From positions 50,223-114,222 of the forward strand of contig CAZRJG010000001.1 in NCBI GenBank assembly GCA_964600365.1: a stretch of 64,000 nt of DNA. Direction: 5' to 3'. The position numbers and the translations under genes were made by a program. The DNA is from GCA-020352575 sp964600365. GTDB lineage: Bacteria > Actinomycetota > Acidimicrobiia > Spongiisociales > JAENVV01. The notes beneath the pieces were generated by a model. It was not told the DNA's origin. It was given only the letters and a program-made list of their open reading frames with translations, and searched no databases. Below are positions 32,735-41,742 of the stretch, one piece after another (positions within the stretch are counted from its first letter, which is position 1; each line of letters begins with the position of its first letter).

Positions 32735-33925
32735 ATGACGTCCGACTCCCACGACAACTCGTCGCGGACATCGATCTTCATCGGCGTCGGGCTGCTCCTC
32801 CTCACCGTGGCAGCGTTCTTCCGCCCTCCCCTCCTGCCGGAGATCGGACGAGAGCTCGACATCTCGCCGCTCGGACTCGGACTCCTCGGCTCGATCTTCG
32901 CCTTCGGGCGCACCGCCGCCGACTTCCCCGCGGGCCGCCTCTCCGACCGCATCTCCGTCGGCAAGATGATGTTCCTCGGAGCGACGGCCATCGCCTTCGG
33001 CTCGGTGATGCTCGCCCTCGCGCCGAGTGACCTCGTCGCCTACGGCTCGATGCTCCTGCTCGGCGTCGGATCCACCTTTGCGCTCACCACCGCCATGGCG
33101 CACTTCGCCCGAGCGCCCAAGGCGAGGCGCGGTACGGCCCTGTCGGCGTTCGCTGCCTGGCTGCTCGCCGGGCAATCCCTCGGCCCCACCTTCGGCGGCC
33201 TGCTGGCAACGGGGGGCGGCTGGCGACTCGCCATGTGGGTGGCAGCGGGCCTTGCCGGCGTGATGGGCATCGCCTTCCTCTGGCTCCGCACTCCACCCCC
33301 CGAACCGGGGGAAGCAGGACACCACGGCGATACGCCTCCACTGAACGTCTCACGTGGCCTCCTCGGCCTCATCTACCTCCTGCCTGCGGTGCAATTCGCC
33401 ATCGGGGGCGCGCTCCTCCAGACACTCGTGCCAATCGTTGCCGACGGCGAGCTCGGGATCGGACCGGCAACGGTCGGCATCGCCCTCGGGGTCGGCGGCG
33501 GGATCCGGTTCGTCTCGGCGCTCGCCTCGGGCCGGATCTCCGACCGGGTCTCCCGTCGGTGGGCGCTCGTGCCCTCCCAGGTGGTCCAGGCCCTCGGTGT
33601 CGTGGTGTTCATGGTGTGGGCCACACCATCCACCTGGTTCGCGTCGATCGTCCTCCTCACGCTCGGCTCCACGGGCGTGAGCATCGGAGCGACCGTGCTG
33701 GGCGACCTCTCGGAGGGCCAGGCCATGGGGGGACGCCTCGGCGCGTTCCGTTTCACCGGGGATGCCGCTTTCATGGTGGCGCCCCTGCTGTGCGGCTGGC
33801 TCTACGAGATCTCTGGGCGGGTCGCCGCAACTGCGCCGATGGCGGCGTTCGCCGTCATCGTGACGATCGGCATCGCCCTGTTCGTCCCGGAGACGGGCCG
33901 TCGGGCCCGTCCTGCCGCGAGCTAG
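32735..33925 (+). CDS. MFS transporter
   Basis: A 396-residue major facilitator with about twelve hydrophobic helices and the loop motif GRLSDRISVGKM (around residues 67-78), a version of the MFS GxLaDrxGrkxxl signature; it is repeated in the second half as GRISDRVSRRWA. Substrate unknown. Its stop TAG shares the palindrome CTAG (33922-33925) with the stop of the convergent FAH gene. Confidence 0.85.
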   Translation: MTSDSHDNSSRTSIFIGVGLLLLTVAAFFRPPLLPEIGRELDISPLGLGLLGSIFAFGRTAADFPAGRLSDRISVGKMMFLGATAIAFGSVMLALAPSDLVAYGSMLLLGVGSTFALTTAMAHFARAPKARRGTALSAFAAWLLAGQSLGPTFGGLLATGGGWRLAMWVAAGLAGVMGIAFLWLRTPPPEPGEAGHHGDTPPLNVSRGLLGLIYLLPAVQFAIGGALLQTLVPIVADGELGIGPATVGIALGVGGGIRFVSALASGRISDRVSRRWALVPSQVVQALGVVVFMVWATPSTWFASIVLLTLGSTGVSIGATVLGDLSEGQAMGGRLGAFRFTGDAAFMVAPLLCGWLYEISGRVAATAPMAAFAVIVTIGIALFVPETGRRARPAAS

Positions 33926-34743
33926 ACCACTGGGTTCGAGATCGTGCCGATCTCCGCGACGGTACTCTCGAGCAGGTCACCGGGATGGAGGAACTCCGGG
34001 GGCATCCGCGACTGTCCCACGCCCTCGGGCGTCCCCGAGAGGAACAGGTCGCCCGGGTAGAGGGTCGTGCCCGCCGAGAGCTCCACGAGAAGCGTGGCAA
34101 TGTCGAAGATCATGTGCCTGGTGTTCGACGACTGTTTGACTTCGCCGTTCACCGAGCAGGTGAGGTCGAGGTCCTGCGGGTCCTCGATCGCCCGGGCATC
34201 GACGAGCCACGGGCCGATCGGGCACGTGCCGTCCAGGCTCTTGCCCTTGAACCACTGGCCGCCGCGCTGCAGCTGCACCTCCCGGGCGCTGATGTCCTGG
34301 GCGACCACGTAGCCGGCGACCGCATCGAGGGCATTCGCCGGGGTGAGGTCTCGCACCTCCCGCCCGATCACGACCCCGAGCTCAACCTCCCAGTCCAGTC
34401 TCTCGGTGGTGCCGAGATGCGAGGGGATCGGATCGAACGGGCCAATGACCGATCCGGTCATCTTCGAGAAGAAGTTCGGGTGGGACGGCAACTCGCGATC
34501 CCCGTGGATCGCCGTCCCCTCCTCGAAGTGGGGCAGGTAGTTCCACCCGACGCAGAGCACGTTCCGCACGGGCTCGAGGGGGGCGAGCAGGCGAACGGCC
34601 TCGAGTGGGATCGGCGCACCGGTCTCCCGGGCCCCATCGAGGACCGCAGCGAGCGGTGACGGGGCGTCCGTGGGGACCAGCGTGTCACCGTCGACTCGCC
34701 CCGTGCCGATGGTCCGGTTGTGTTCGTACTTCGCCCAGCGCAT
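33922..34743 (-). CDS. Fumarylacetoacetate hydrolase-family protein
   Basis: A 273-residue FAH-domain protein. The metal-binding acidic residues lie in EVELGVVIGREV and VVAQDISAREVQ, with DGTCPIGPWLV typical of the substrate loop. Members hydrolyse or decarboxylate acylpyruvates, or hydrate 2-oxo-dienoates in ring-cleavage pathways. ATG at 34743 with GAGGAG six bases upstream. The upstream DUF1015 gene ends 2 bases before the start, and a regulon palindrome lies in that gene's last codons, so the FAH gene can be controlled separately. Confidence 0.87.
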   Translation of the reverse strand: MRWAKYEHNRTIGTGRVDGDTLVPTDAPSPLAAVLDGARETGAPIPLEAVRLLAPLEPVRNVLCVGWNYLPHFEEGTAIHGDRELPSHPNFFSKMTGSVIGPFDPIPSHLGTTERLDWEVELGVVIGREVRDLTPANALDAVAGYVVAQDISAREVQLQRGGQWFKGKSLDGTCPIGPWLVDARAIEDPQDLDLTCSVNGEVKQSSNTRHMIFDIATLLVELSAGTTLYPGDLFLSGTPEGVGQSRMPPEFLHPGDLLESTVAEIGTISNPVV

Positions 34744-34745
34744 GT

Positions 34746-35930
34746 TCACTCCTCAGACTGCAACCGATTGTAGGCGGCGGATGGATGGCGGCGGTCCACG
34801 AGGAAGATCCCCGATCGGGGCTTGGGGGCGAAGAACGTGGACTTGGGGGGCATCACCCCTCCGTGATCGGAGATCGAGAACATCGCCTGGAGCGAGGGGG
34901 GATGGAGGAGGAAGCCCGTGCCCCCGAGGACCTCCACCCGATCGCACACGGTCGATGCACCGGTGGTTCCCGGCAGCGACTCGAGCCGATCGTCGGTCCG
35001 CGTGTCCCGGATCCCGAGGAGCGGGCCGAGGATCGTTCGCTCGAGGGCGGCGACATCCAACTCATCGGCGGATCCTCCGAGTCCTACGCGCCGCCAGCCA
35101 TTCCCGGTCACGACCACGGTCTCGCCCGCCACTGGCGAGGGCGGCGGCCCGTCCTCCCATGACCCTCCATCGGCGGGCCATGCCACATCGACCCAGCGAT
35201 GGAACGGACGCACGATGAGTTCATCGGCCGGCACCGCGGCAACGAGGACCCGCCCCGCAGGATCCTCCCGGCTGGCGCCCACCTCATGGGCATGCCGACG
35301 CGCCGAGGCCATGCGGTGGTGCCCGTCGATCACATAGGCAACCGGAACCTCGTCGAAGGCGTCGGAGACCTCTGGAACGAAGGCCGGCGGCACCCTCCAG
35401 ATGACATGGCGCTCCTCCTGCAACAGGAGGTCGAGCACCGGGTCGCCCCTCGTCACGCCCGACACGGCAGCCCGGAGTCGTTCCGACCCCCGGTGGGTGA
35501 CGCTGACCGGGTTGGAAGTCATCCCCACCTCGGCGAGGTACGAAGCGAGCGACGCCTCACGGTCGGGCATCGTTCGTTCGTGGGGGCGGACGAACCCCGG
35601 GTAGTCGTCGACGTGGATGTCCGCCACGAGGGCGGTCTGCTCGTGCCCGCCGTCGGAGATCCGGTAGACGAAGATCCCCTCCTCCACCGGGCCGAACGCC
35701 CCCTCGTCGATGCGGTCCTCGAGGTACTCGGCCGCGGCGCGCCGGAGCGCTTCCGGTTCTGCCCGGGGGTCATCGGACGGGTCGGGCGTTGCGTGGAGGA
35801 AGGAGAGCGGGCGATCGATCGCCGTCGCACGCCGAGCGGCGTCCTCCACCGAACCCTCCGGGGGGCCCACGACCTCACTCGCATGGGTGGGCGCGACGAG
35901 TCGCACACGGACGGGATGGAGGCGTCCCAC
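34746..35930 (-). CDS. DUF1015-family protein
   Basis: A 394-residue protein with the family signatures RPHERTMPDR (near residue 120) and VIDGHHRMASARRH (near residue 210), which suggest a nucleotide-dependent enzyme of the ParB/SerK-like group. The function is unknown. Its last ~6 codons (encoding AYNRLQ) contain operator site 11. GTG start. It is divergent from the KAS III-like gene, and no palindrome was seen between them. Confidence 0.8.
   Translation of the reverse strand: MGRLHPVRVRLVAPTHASEVVGPPEGSVEDAARRATAIDRPLSFLHATPDPSDDPRAEPEALRRAAAEYLEDRIDEGAFGPVEEGIFVYRISDGGHEQTALVADIHVDDYPGFVRPHERTMPDREASLASYLAEVGMTSNPVSVTHRGSERLRAAVSGVTRGDPVLDLLLQEERHVIWRVPPAFVPEVSDAFDEVPVAYVIDGHHRMASARRHAHEVGASREDPAGRVLVAAVPADELIVRPFHRWVDVAWPADGGSWEDGPPPSPVAGETVVVTGNGWRRVGLGGSADELDVAALERTILGPLLGIRDTRTDDRLESLPGTTGASTVCDRVEVLGGTGFLLHPPSLQAMFSISDHGGVMPPKSTFFAPKPRSGIFLVDRRHPSAAYNRLQSEE
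34759..34772. promoter_or_regulatory. LacI-type operator, site 11 (inside a coding region)
   Basis: TGCAACCGATTGTA, 12 of 14 matches, located within the 3' end of the DUF1015 gene and 16 bases upstream of the FAH start. A -10-like TACAAT (minus strand, 34767-34772) overlaps it. Confidence 0.75.
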
Positions 35931-36052
35931 CTCAGGGGGTCTCGGTCATGGGGAGCACCGACCCAGTATTGCGTTCCCCACGGGCTGCCCCACGTCCTCG
36001 GTATGCTCACCCCTCGTCCCTCGGGGCTCAGCAGGCGAAAACGGAGCGCACA

Positions 36053-37114
36053 GTGCGATCGATCATCAGCGGCACGGGGATCGCACTCCCAACCACGGTC
36101 GTCACGAACGATGACCTCACGAAGGTCATGGACACCGACCCGGAGTGGATCTCGTCGCGGACCGGCGTGCTCGAGCGGCGGATCGCCTCCCCCGGACAGA
36201 CCTCCTCCTCACTGGGCGCAGAGGCGGGGACGGCCGCCCTCGTCGACGCCGGCGTGGACACCGCCGACGTCGACGCCCTCATCGTCGCCACGATGACCCC
36301 CGACTTCTACGCCCCCGGCCCCGCGCCCCTCGTGCAGCACGCGATGGGCCTCGAGCGTTCGATCCCTGCATTCTGCATTCGCCAGCAGTGTTCGGGCTTC
36401 CTCTACGGACTCGAGATGGGCGACGCCCTCATCGGCTCCGGGAAGGCCAAGAACGTGCTGGTGATCGGTGCAGAGGTGCACGCCGGAGTGCAGCCGTGGA
36501 TCACCGCGTGGGACCGCCTCCAGGACGAGGGCATCCCGCCAACGCCCGAGGAGTGGGATCTCGCCACCCGGAACCGCGCATGGGCTGTCCTGTTCGGGGA
36601 TGGCGCCGGTGCAGTCCTGCTGCAGGCCACCGACCGAGACGACGTCGGCATCCTCGCAACCCGGCTGTTCACCGACGGGGAGCATTTCGGCCTCATCCAC
36701 ATCCCCGCCCTCGGATCGGCGTCACGACCCTTCATCGACCCCGGTCAGATCGACCGCGAGGAACACATCCCGCTCATGCAGGGCCCCCTCCTCTACCGCC
36801 AGGCGGTGCGGCTCATGCCCGAAGCCCTCCACACGGTCCTCGAGGAGACCGGCCACGGCGTGGAGGACGTGGACCTCGTGGTCGCCCACCAGGCGAACGA
36901 GCGGATCCTCGACGGAGTGCGCAAGCGCATGGGCGTCGATGCCACGGTCGTCCCCCAGAACCTCCAGCACTACGGCAACACCACGGCCGGCACGCTCCCG
37001 ATCCTCTTCCACGAGTTGCGCACGCAGGGTCGCGTCGAGTCGGGAATGCTCATCGGCTTCGTCGCCTTCGGCGCCGGCGCCCACTGGGGCGCGAGCCTGT
37101 ACCGAGTCCCCTGA
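36053..37114 (+). CDS. Beta-ketoacyl-ACP synthase III-like (FabH-family) thiolase-fold enzyme
   Basis: A 353-residue condensing enzyme. The catalytic Cys is in RQQCSGFLYGLEM (Cys113), the His in VVAHQANERILD and the Asn in HYGNTTAGTLP, all in the FabH order. It could start fatty acid synthesis or make a short-chain product; being away from other fab genes, a specialised role is likely. The GTG at 36053 has GGAG at 36043-36046. Convergent with the ABC binding-protein gene at 37174; the 59-base spacer holds only a weak G/C-rich inverted repeat. Confidence 0.85.
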   Translation: MRSIISGTGIALPTTVVTNDDLTKVMDTDPEWISSRTGVLERRIASPGQTSSSLGAEAGTAALVDAGVDTADVDALIVATMTPDFYAPGPAPLVQHAMGLERSIPAFCIRQQCSGFLYGLEMGDALIGSGKAKNVLVIGAEVHAGVQPWITAWDRLQDEGIPPTPEEWDLATRNRAWAVLFGDGAGAVLLQATDRDDVGILATRLFTDGEHFGLIHIPALGSASRPFIDPGQIDREEHIPLMQGPLLYRQAVRLMPEALHTVLEETGHGVEDVDLVVAHQANERILDGVRKRMGVDATVVPQNLQHYGNTTAGTLPILFHELRTQGRVESGMLIGFVAFGAGAHWGASLYRVP

Positions 37115-37173
37115 CGTCTATCGCCCCACGCCTGCGGGGAAGGGTGCCGCCGCCGAAGACGCGGACGGAGGGG

Positions 37174-38292
37174 CTACCGCCCGATCGACTCGTCGATGAA
37201 GTCGTTCGTCACGACGTCCTCGGCGGTGAGGCCCTCGGGGATCTCGAGGCCGACTTCGCGGCCGAGGCCGATGACCTCCTCGACGCGATCGAGGTCGAAG
37301 TCACCAAGGGTGTCGTTCGGGCCGTTCGCGATGACATCGAGCTCCTCCATCACCCGGATCGTGTTCTCGATACCGGCCTCGGAGAGCACCCAGAAGCTGT
37401 CGAGGTCGATCACGGCCTGGAGGATGGCTGCGTTCGTCGGGTCCGGGTCCGCCATGAAATCGACCGATGCCTGCTGGAGGATCGGCACGAGGGCGCCGAG
37501 GCAGGATCGCACCGTCTCGTCCTCGAGCTTGTCGGCCCGGATGGCGAGTGCCTGGGAGTAGATCTCCCACCCTGAGTCCTGGATGAGCAGGTAGTCGACC
37601 GGCCGGCCCCAGTCCTCGAAATCGTTCTCATAGTTGTACGGCTCCTGCGTGGCGAACCCCTGCTGTGCGATGGCACCGTTCTCGGCGATGAAGCGGGCCG
37701 GGGAGCCGTCGTATGAGGGGTCGATCTGCTCGGCATCGACGAGGCCGGTGGCGATGAGGTAGTCGGTGTAGTACGCCCCGGCGAAGGTGTTGATGATTGC
37801 GCCACTCTCCCGCACATCGTCCCACGACTCCCAGTCGTAGGTCTCAGGGTCGAACATGACGATCTGGGGGTTGCTCTCGATGGTGGCGAGGACCGCAACG
37901 GTGGGCTGCGAGTTGGCGAGGGTGATCTGGGAGTCCGTGTTCACGAAGCCCAGCAGGATCTCGTCATCCGAATAGAGCAGCGAGCTCCCGGGCTGGAACC
38001 CCACGAACGGGCCACCGGATCGGATCTCGACCTGCCGCGGCACGTCCCCGTAGGCGAGCGCGCCGGTGAATGCGCCGGTCTCAGGATTGATCGAACCCTC
38101 CCCCGCGGTCAGTTGGTACACGCCGCCGTACTCGGGCTCCGGGAACCAGTCCGTAGTGATCACGATCGGGTCGGGGCAGGCAGCGAGGTCGGCTTCGCCG
38201 GTCCCCACGGGTCCGTCATCGGTGGGGTCACCACCGGAGCAGGCGGCGAGGACGAGGGCGAGCAACAGGGCAAGCAGGGGCGTGCGGGACAT
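37174..38292 (-). CDS. ABC transporter substrate-binding lipoprotein, NMT1/SsuA-like
   Basis: A 372-residue lipoprotein with signal peptide and lipobox LVLAACSG. The mature protein has the NMT1/SsuA-type fold (VITTDWFPEPEYGGVYQLTA). Compared with the binding protein at 11943, it uses a Sec rather than Tat signal and is only distantly related. ATG at 38292 with GGAG at good spacing. Last gene of the long minus-strand unit from 43993. Confidence 0.85.
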   Translation of the reverse strand: MSRTPLLALLLALVLAACSGGDPTDDGPVGTGEADLAACPDPIVITTDWFPEPEYGGVYQLTAGEGSINPETGAFTGALAYGDVPRQVEIRSGGPFVGFQPGSSLLYSDDEILLGFVNTDSQITLANSQPTVAVLATIESNPQIVMFDPETYDWESWDDVRESGAIINTFAGAYYTDYLIATGLVDAEQIDPSYDGSPARFIAENGAIAQQGFATQEPYNYENDFEDWGRPVDYLLIQDSGWEIYSQALAIRADKLEDETVRSCLGALVPILQQASVDFMADPDPTNAAILQAVIDLDSFWVLSEAGIENTIRVMEELDVIANGPNDTLGDFDLDRVEEVIGLGREVGLEIPEGLTAEDVVTNDFIDESIGR

Positions 38293-38335
38293 CAATGGCT
38301 CCGATGGGGGATCGCGGCGGAACTGTAGCCCCGGC

Positions 38336-39166
38336 TCACTTCGAACCGGTTTCGTGCCAATGGCCCGTCAGCCGGGTGCGCGCCCACCCGAAGGAGACGA
38401 AGACGGCGATGCCCAGCAGTGTGCTGAATACGAGCGCTCCGAACAGTTCCTCCGGACGCAGTCGGGCGGCGTACAGGTTGATGAGGTTGCCGAGCCCGCG
38501 CTCCCCGCGACCGAAGAAGAAGTCGCCCACGATCGCCCCGATCACCGAGAGGCCCGCCGAGATCTGGAAGCCGGTGAACATCGCCGGCAGGGACGCAGGC
38601 AGCTGCAGCTTGAGCAGCCGCGCCCACCTGGACCGCGTGTGGAGCGTGAAGAGGTCATGGAGGCCGTCCTCGGCCGACTTCAGCCCGAACAGTGTGTTCG
38701 TGATGATGGGGAACAGGGAGATGATCACGACCACGGTGAGGCGAGCCCCGAACCCGAAACCGAACCACAGCCCTATGAGCGGCACCAGGGCGAGGATCGG
38801 GACCGTCTGCAGCAGCACCGCGTAGGGGTACCCGCTCACCTCGATCCACTTCGCCTGGCTCATTGCGACCGCGATCGCGACCCCGATCGCAATGGAGATG
38901 GCAAGGCCGCCGAGCGCGAGCCGGATGTCGAGCCAGAGCCCCGACAGGAGATCCGAGAGGTTCTCGGGATCGAGGAACGCAACGGCGACGACGTCGTGTG
39001 GATATGGCAAGAGCGTGCTCCGGAGTCGATCGGCGGCCGAGATCGGGTCGCCGAGTACCACGGGGAGGAACCGCCACGAGAGCAGATACCAGATACCGAC
39101 GAATCCCGCGAAGACCGCGAGCGGCGGGCCCGCGAGCAGGAGGCCGACACGGGCCCTCTCACGCAT
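38336..39166 (-). CDS. ABC transporter permease, SsuC/TauC-like
   Basis: A 276-residue permease with about six membrane helices; the EAA-type loop is found around FGLKSAEDGLHDLFTLHTRS. ATG at 39166 overlaps the end of the ATPase gene (8 bases). It pairs with the ATPase and the binding protein encoded on either side. Confidence 0.85.
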   Translation of the reverse strand: MRERARVGLLLAGPPLAVFAGFVGIWYLLSWRFLPVVLGDPISAADRLRSTLLPYPHDVVAVAFLDPENLSDLLSGLWLDIRLALGGLAISIAIGVAIAVAMSQAKWIEVSGYPYAVLLQTVPILALVPLIGLWFGFGFGARLTVVVIISLFPIITNTLFGLKSAEDGLHDLFTLHTRSRWARLLKLQLPASLPAMFTGFQISAGLSVIGAIVGDFFFGRGERGLGNLINLYAARLRPEELFGALVFSTLLGIAVFVSFGWARTRLTGHWHETGSK

Positions 39167-39905
39167 AGGAGGACTCCAGGGCACGGGAGATCTCACCTGC
39201 GAGGGCGCCGTACTCGGGGGTGTAACGCAACTCCTTGGCCCGTGGGAACCCGAATGGGACATCGAACTCGGCGATGATCCGACCGGGACGGGCCGACATG
39301 ACGAGGACCCGGGTCGACATGAACACGGCCTCCGGGACCGAATGGGTGATGAACAGCCCGGCGAACCCCTGGTTCAAGAACAGGTCGAGCACCTCATCGT
39401 TGAGTCGCTCCCTCGTGATCTCGTCGAGAGCGCCGAACGGCTCGTCGAACAGCCACACCGTGGGGCGGAGCGTGAGCGATCGCGCGAGGCTCACGCGCAT
39501 CCGCATCCCGCCCGAGAGGCGATTGGGGTGGTGGCGTTCGAAGCCCACCAGGTCCACGAGTTCAATCGCCTCACGGGCGCGACGAGACCGTTCCTCGGAG
39601 GGGAATCCGTGGAGCTCGGGGAGCAGCTCGACGTTCTTCTGAACGGTCCTCCAGGGCAGGAGCGTGGCATCCTGGAACACGTACCCGAGCTGGTCCCGAT
39701 CCACGGTGACGGTGCCGGATGTCTCGGAAAGCAAGCCCGACGCGAGTCGGAGGAGCGTGGACTTCCCGCATCCCGATGGCCCCACCACGGTGACGAACTC
39801 CCCCGGCGACACCGACAGGTCAACACCGGAGAGCGCCTCGGTCCCATCGGGGTACGTCATACCGGCGTCGTGGAAGGCGAGGGCGGGACCGGTGGAGGGC
39901 TTCAT
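39159..39905 (-). CDS. ABC transporter ATPase, SsuB/TauB-like
   Basis: A 248-residue ATPase with Walker A GPSGCGKST, Q-loop VFQDATLLPW, signature LSGGMRMRVSLARS, Walker B VWLFDEPFGALDE and His in FITHSVPEA. A second complete Ssu/Tau-type importer in the regulon, besides the one at 11943-14919. It follows the flavodoxin-like reductase gene by 24 bases in the unit starting at 43993. Confidence 0.88.
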   Translation of the reverse strand: MKPSTGPALAFHDAGMTYPDGTEALSGVDLSVSPGEFVTVVGPSGCGKSTLLRLASGLLSETSGTVTVDRDQLGYVFQDATLLPWRTVQKNVELLPELHGFPSEERSRRAREAIELVDLVGFERHHPNRLSGGMRMRVSLARSLTLRPTVWLFDEPFGALDEITRERLNDEVLDLFLNQGFAGLFITHSVPEAVFMSTRVLVMSARPGRIIAEFDVPFGFPRAKELRYTPEYGALAGEISRALESSYA

Positions 39906-39929
39906 CGTGGGGACCGGGACCCTAGCCGG

Positions 39930-40520
39930 TCATCCGACGCGGACGAAGAAGCGCTCGACCTGGTCGGCGAACCGTGATCGCTGTTCCGCCCCGACCCGGT
40001 CGAGGCCGTACATCGCGAGGAAGCGGGTCTTCGCCCCGTAGCGGCACAGCGATCGGAGTCCCTTGAGGAACATCGCCTTCCCGACCTCGCCTTCGAGGAC
40101 GTTCACCCACTTGGGGGCTCCATGCGTGGTGACGACGGTGAGGCGGCGCACGGCGAGCAGTTTCGGGCGGATCGTCGTCGCCCCCTCGGGGAGGTCGTAC
40201 GCGACGCCTTCCGCCCACACGCGGTCCACCCATCCTTTCAGGATCGCCGGGGGCCCGGACCACCACGTGGGGTACACCCACACGATGTGCTCGGCCCACC
40301 GAAGGGCGTCGAACTGGTCGGCGAGCCACGGCTTCCGCTCCGGAGGAGCATGATGGAGGGCGCGTTCCTCGGCGCTGAGCACCGGATCGAATCCCATCTC
40401 GTGGAGGTCGAGCAGGCGGCACTCGGCACCCGCCCGCTCCAGACCCCGCAGGACCCGGTCGCGGAGGTGGGCAGTGAACGAGTTCGGATGCGGATGCGCG
40501 TACACGACGAGGGTCCTCAC
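39930..40520 (-). CDS. Flavodoxin-like NAD(P)H:quinone oxidoreductase, copy A
   Basis: A 196-residue protein of the NQO/MdaB/KefF flavodoxin-fold family. TLVVYAHPHPNSFTAHL at the N-terminus and VYPTWWSGPPAILKGWVDR in the middle are the family flavin-binding and substrate motifs. The GTG start at 40520 overlaps the preceding stop (GTGA). A related gene lies directly upstream. Both could reduce quinones or nitro/azo groups with FMN or FAD. Confidence 0.85.
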   Translation of the reverse strand: MRTLVVYAHPHPNSFTAHLRDRVLRGLERAGAECRLLDLHEMGFDPVLSAEERALHHAPPERKPWLADQFDALRWAEHIVWVYPTWWSGPPAILKGWVDRVWAEGVAYDLPEGATTIRPKLLAVRRLTVVTTHGAPKWVNVLEGEVGKAMFLKGLRSLCRYGAKTRFLAMYGLDRVGAEQRSRFADQVERFFVRVG

Positions 40521-41110
40521 AGCGAGGCCACCCCGCACCGGACCCGCTCAAGGAACTCCACCCGCTCGGCGTCGCTCCTTCCGTCCATCCCGTAGAGCCC
40601 GAACCACTCCTTGCGCAGGGTGTGCGGGGCGTTGAGGCGGAGGGCCCGATGCAGCATCCGCCGTCCCCCGTCACCGAAGAACGCCGAGTACGCCCTCGAC
40701 GCGCCGTATGTGGACACACCAGCGATGGCGCGGAGTTCGGTCAGGTTGGGGCGCACCCGACCACCCTCGAGGGTGAATGCGACGCCGGGCACGAATACCC
40801 GATCGAGCCACCCCTTGAGGATCGCCGGCGGCCCGAACCACCACGTCGGATAGACGAAGCAAAGGAGTGCGGCCTGCGACACGAGCGCGGCGTGTCTCCC
40901 AACGATGCCATCGAGGTCCGGAGCCCCGCTCGAGTACGCCTCCCACTCGCCGGCGCCCATCACCGGATCGAAGCCGAGTCGGTGGAGGTCGAGCGCTGCG
41001 ACGTGATACCTGCTGTCGAGTCCGGCTACTGCGGCGTCGAACAACGCCATCGAGTAGGAATCTGGATCCGGGTGGGCGCCGACGACAACAGCGCGGGGCC
41101 GATCCCCCAC
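40517..41110 (-). CDS. Flavodoxin-like NAD(P)H:quinone oxidoreductase, copy B
   Basis: A 197-residue paralogue of copy A (AVVVGAHPDPDSYSMALF and VYPTWWFGPPAILKGWLDR). The GTG at 41110 was chosen because it gives the standard N-terminus and overlaps the L,D-transpeptidase stop by one base (TAGTG). The adjacent copies may form a heterodimer; this is inference. Confidence 0.82.
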   Translation of the reverse strand: MGDRPRAVVVGAHPDPDSYSMALFDAAVAGLDSRYHVAALDLHRLGFDPVMGAGEWEAYSSGAPDLDGIVGRHAALVSQAALLCFVYPTWWFGPPAILKGWLDRVFVPGVAFTLEGGRVRPNLTELRAIAGVSTYGASRAYSAFFGDGGRRMLHRALRLNAPHTLRKEWFGLYGMDGRSDAERVEFLERVRCGVASL

Positions 41111-41712
41111 TACGGGGTCACCACCACGGTCGTCCCTACGTCGGCGAACCGGTACATCCGGATGGCGTCCGGGAGGGACTGACGCACACACCCACCACTG
41201 AGCGCCGTGCCCAACTCATCGAGGGTCTGGTAGGGGCTCCCATCACCGTGGATGGGGATGTCGTGGAACCCAATGTTCGTCTTGTCGGTGCGGGCAAACC
41301 GCACCATCCACCGCATCGTGGTGTTCGGATCGAGGAAGGAGCGCGTGATCGGCGACTTCGAAAAGACCGAGTAGGTGCCCGGATTCGGCCACCCCTTCCG
41401 CCCCGAAACGAGGTAGTTGGCGACGACAGACCCATCCTCGGTCACCAACCACACCATCTGGTCGTCGAGCGCATACACGACCCTCCTCCCCTCCCCCGAA
41501 TCCTCCGGCAGCGGGGCGAGGAGTACGTCTTCGGCCGCCGCCCACAAGTAGCGATCGAAGGCCCGAAGCCCCCGGTCCCACGTCCACTCGAACCGCTGGA
41601 CCGTGTCGGCGCCGGGGATCGACAGGCGGGGTGGTGCCCAGGCGGCCGCGCCAGCAGGCGCCGACCCGAGGAGGACGGCGAGCAAGACCCCGGACGCGAG
41701 GAAACGGCGCAC
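41110..41712 (-). CDS. L,D-transpeptidase (YkuD domain), secreted
   Basis: A 200-residue protein with an N-terminal signal peptide (RRFLASGVLLAVLLGSAPAGA) and a YkuD domain containing the His of IPIHGDGSP and the SGGCVRQS active-site Cys. The family cross-links peptidoglycan or attaches proteins to it. Such an envelope enzyme is an unexpected member of an otherwise catabolic unit; it is held there by one-base overlap with the reductase gene and a 30-base gap to the amidohydrolase gene. Confidence 0.87.
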   Translation of the reverse strand: MRRFLASGVLLAVLLGSAPAGAAAWAPPRLSIPGADTVQRFEWTWDRGLRAFDRYLWAAAEDVLLAPLPEDSGEGRRVVYALDDQMVWLVTEDGSVVANYLVSGRKGWPNPGTYSVFSKSPITRSFLDPNTTMRWMVRFARTDKTNIGFHDIPIHGDGSPYQTLDELGTALSGGCVRQSLPDAIRMYRFADVGTTVVVTP

Positions 41713-41742
41713 GACCGTCAGGCTACCGGGCCTGTTGGAGGA

